Source: an uncultured Roseibium sp. (GTDB lineage: Bacteria > Pseudomonadota > Alphaproteobacteria > Rhizobiales > Stappiaceae). Taken from it: a stretch of DNA of 64,000 bases. The notes beneath the pieces were generated by a model. The model did no database searches, was not told where the DNA came from, and saw only the letters and a list, made by a program, of their open reading frames with translations. Where the stretch lies: the NCBI RefSeq assembly GCF_947494555.1, contig NZ_CANLVF010000001.1:1488001-1552000 (forward strand), in the 5' to 3' direction. The translations under genes and the position numbers were made by a program. Below, in pieces: positions 63,680 to 64,000 of this stretch; the stretch's first letter is position 1; each line of letters starts with the position of its first letter.

Positions 63680-63754
63680 TCCCCCGGAGATTGTGCGCGG
63701 GAAAGCGGTGCCGTGTCGGCGCTGCTGGTTCATCGACGTCGATCTTCCGGGGGA
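63680..63754. other. Inverted repeat in the leader of the trkH-like gene
   Basis: TCCCCCGGA (63680-63688) and TCCGGGGGA (63746-63754) are perfect complements about 57 nt apart, enclosing GC-rich sequence. They could close a multi-branched RNA element upstream of the trkH-like gene or end the methyltransferase operon. No known riboswitch motif is recognised. Confidence 0.35.
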
Positions 63755-63865
63755 AGGCTTATGGATAGCATTGGAATTCTTGCAGAAAAGCGTTAGGACG
63801 GTGAACTGGTCCCTGAAAAGGGGATCCGTGCGAGGTAATACAACGGTATTCGGGATGAGTTCTGC

Positions 63866-64000
63866 TTGATTTCACTCAGACCAGTTTTGAACGTTCTCGG
63901 GTTCCTGTATGTCGGCCTTGCGACCGCCATGCTCATTCCGGCAATCGTTGATGTTGCCCAGAAAAACGCCGACTGGCAGGCCTTCGTCTTTTCCGCCCTT
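63866..64000 (+). CDS. trkH: TrkH-type potassium transporter, N-terminus only
   Basis: The open frame from TTG 63866 runs to the end and encodes the typical TrkH start: ISLRPVLNVLGFLYVGLATA, then MLIPAIVDVAQ and DWQAFVFSAL, that is, the first TM segment and start of the second. An in-frame stop upstream (about 63825) limits the start. The rest is beyond the window, so identity rests on 45 residues. Confidence 0.7.
   Translation, partial: MISLRPVLNVLGFLYVGLATAMLIPAIVDVAQKNADWQAFVFSAL

Noticed and set aside
63695-63740. Cobalamin-riboswitch-like words (GGGAA...GGTG...GCTG)
   Set aside because: The B12 box and remaining conserved core are missing, and trkH is not a usual target.

Overview
The window looks like chromosomal DNA of an alphaproteobacterium, most likely in the Hyphomicrobiales and perhaps near Roseibium/Labrenzia/Stappia. 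The clues are moderately high GC, an usg gene, the DUF2007 - TrmN-like methyltransferase - polyprenyl synthase - ispE - TPR block, rhizobial-style phn transport operons and a VPLPA-CTERM protein. Genus is inferred from gene content only. I see no prophage, insertion sequence, integrase or CRISPR array.

1-30 kb is mostly housekeeping: a class A penicillin-binding protein cut by the left edge, a TetR/quinone-reductase divergent pair with two operator-like palindromes, envelope proteins (MltF-like transglycosylase, YceI, L,D-transpeptidase), an MsrQ-like membrane protein, a VWA/MoxR pair, a small cytochrome c, usg, isoprenoid genes (ispB-like, ispE), a TPR protein, pyruvate phosphate dikinase, MeaB, a GGDEF/EAL enzyme, RadC, methionine aminopeptidase and tRNA-Leu(TAA). 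After these come an exosortase-type secreted protein, whose ribosome-binding site is buried in a predicted mRNA stem, and a lone ABC ATPase.

30.4-47.7 kb is the most distinctive region. After 838 bp of AT-rich noncoding DNA lies a 3140-residue type I-secreted RTX adhesin (31276-40698). It is followed, convergently, by a full export and release kit: TolC-type outer membrane protein, ABC exporter with an N-terminal peptidase-like domain, HlyD adaptor, a LapG-type periplasmic cysteine protease and a small two-TM membrane protein with a periplasmic domain. The adhesin has a Thr-Ala-Ala-Gly site after its N-terminal module, as in LapA-family adhesins that are held in the outer membrane and released by LapG. 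No LapD with HAMP-GGDEF-EAL is present. The small membrane protein beside lapG is a candidate for a simplified regulator.

48-63.6 kb is dominated by organophosphorus acquisition: a LysR regulator, a Ugp-type ABC operon ending in a metallophosphoesterase, phnM behind a Pho-box-like repeat, phnCDEE, and a second, divergent phnDCE-like operon coupled by overlaps to a SAM methyltransferase. Several stem-loops flank the binding-protein genes and may set transcript stoichiometry. The right edge cuts the start of a TrkH-type potassium transporter.

All calls come from reading the sequence; no database search, structure prediction or expression data were available. Start codons were chosen by ribosome-binding sites, family N-termini and signal peptides, and alternatives are stated where real.
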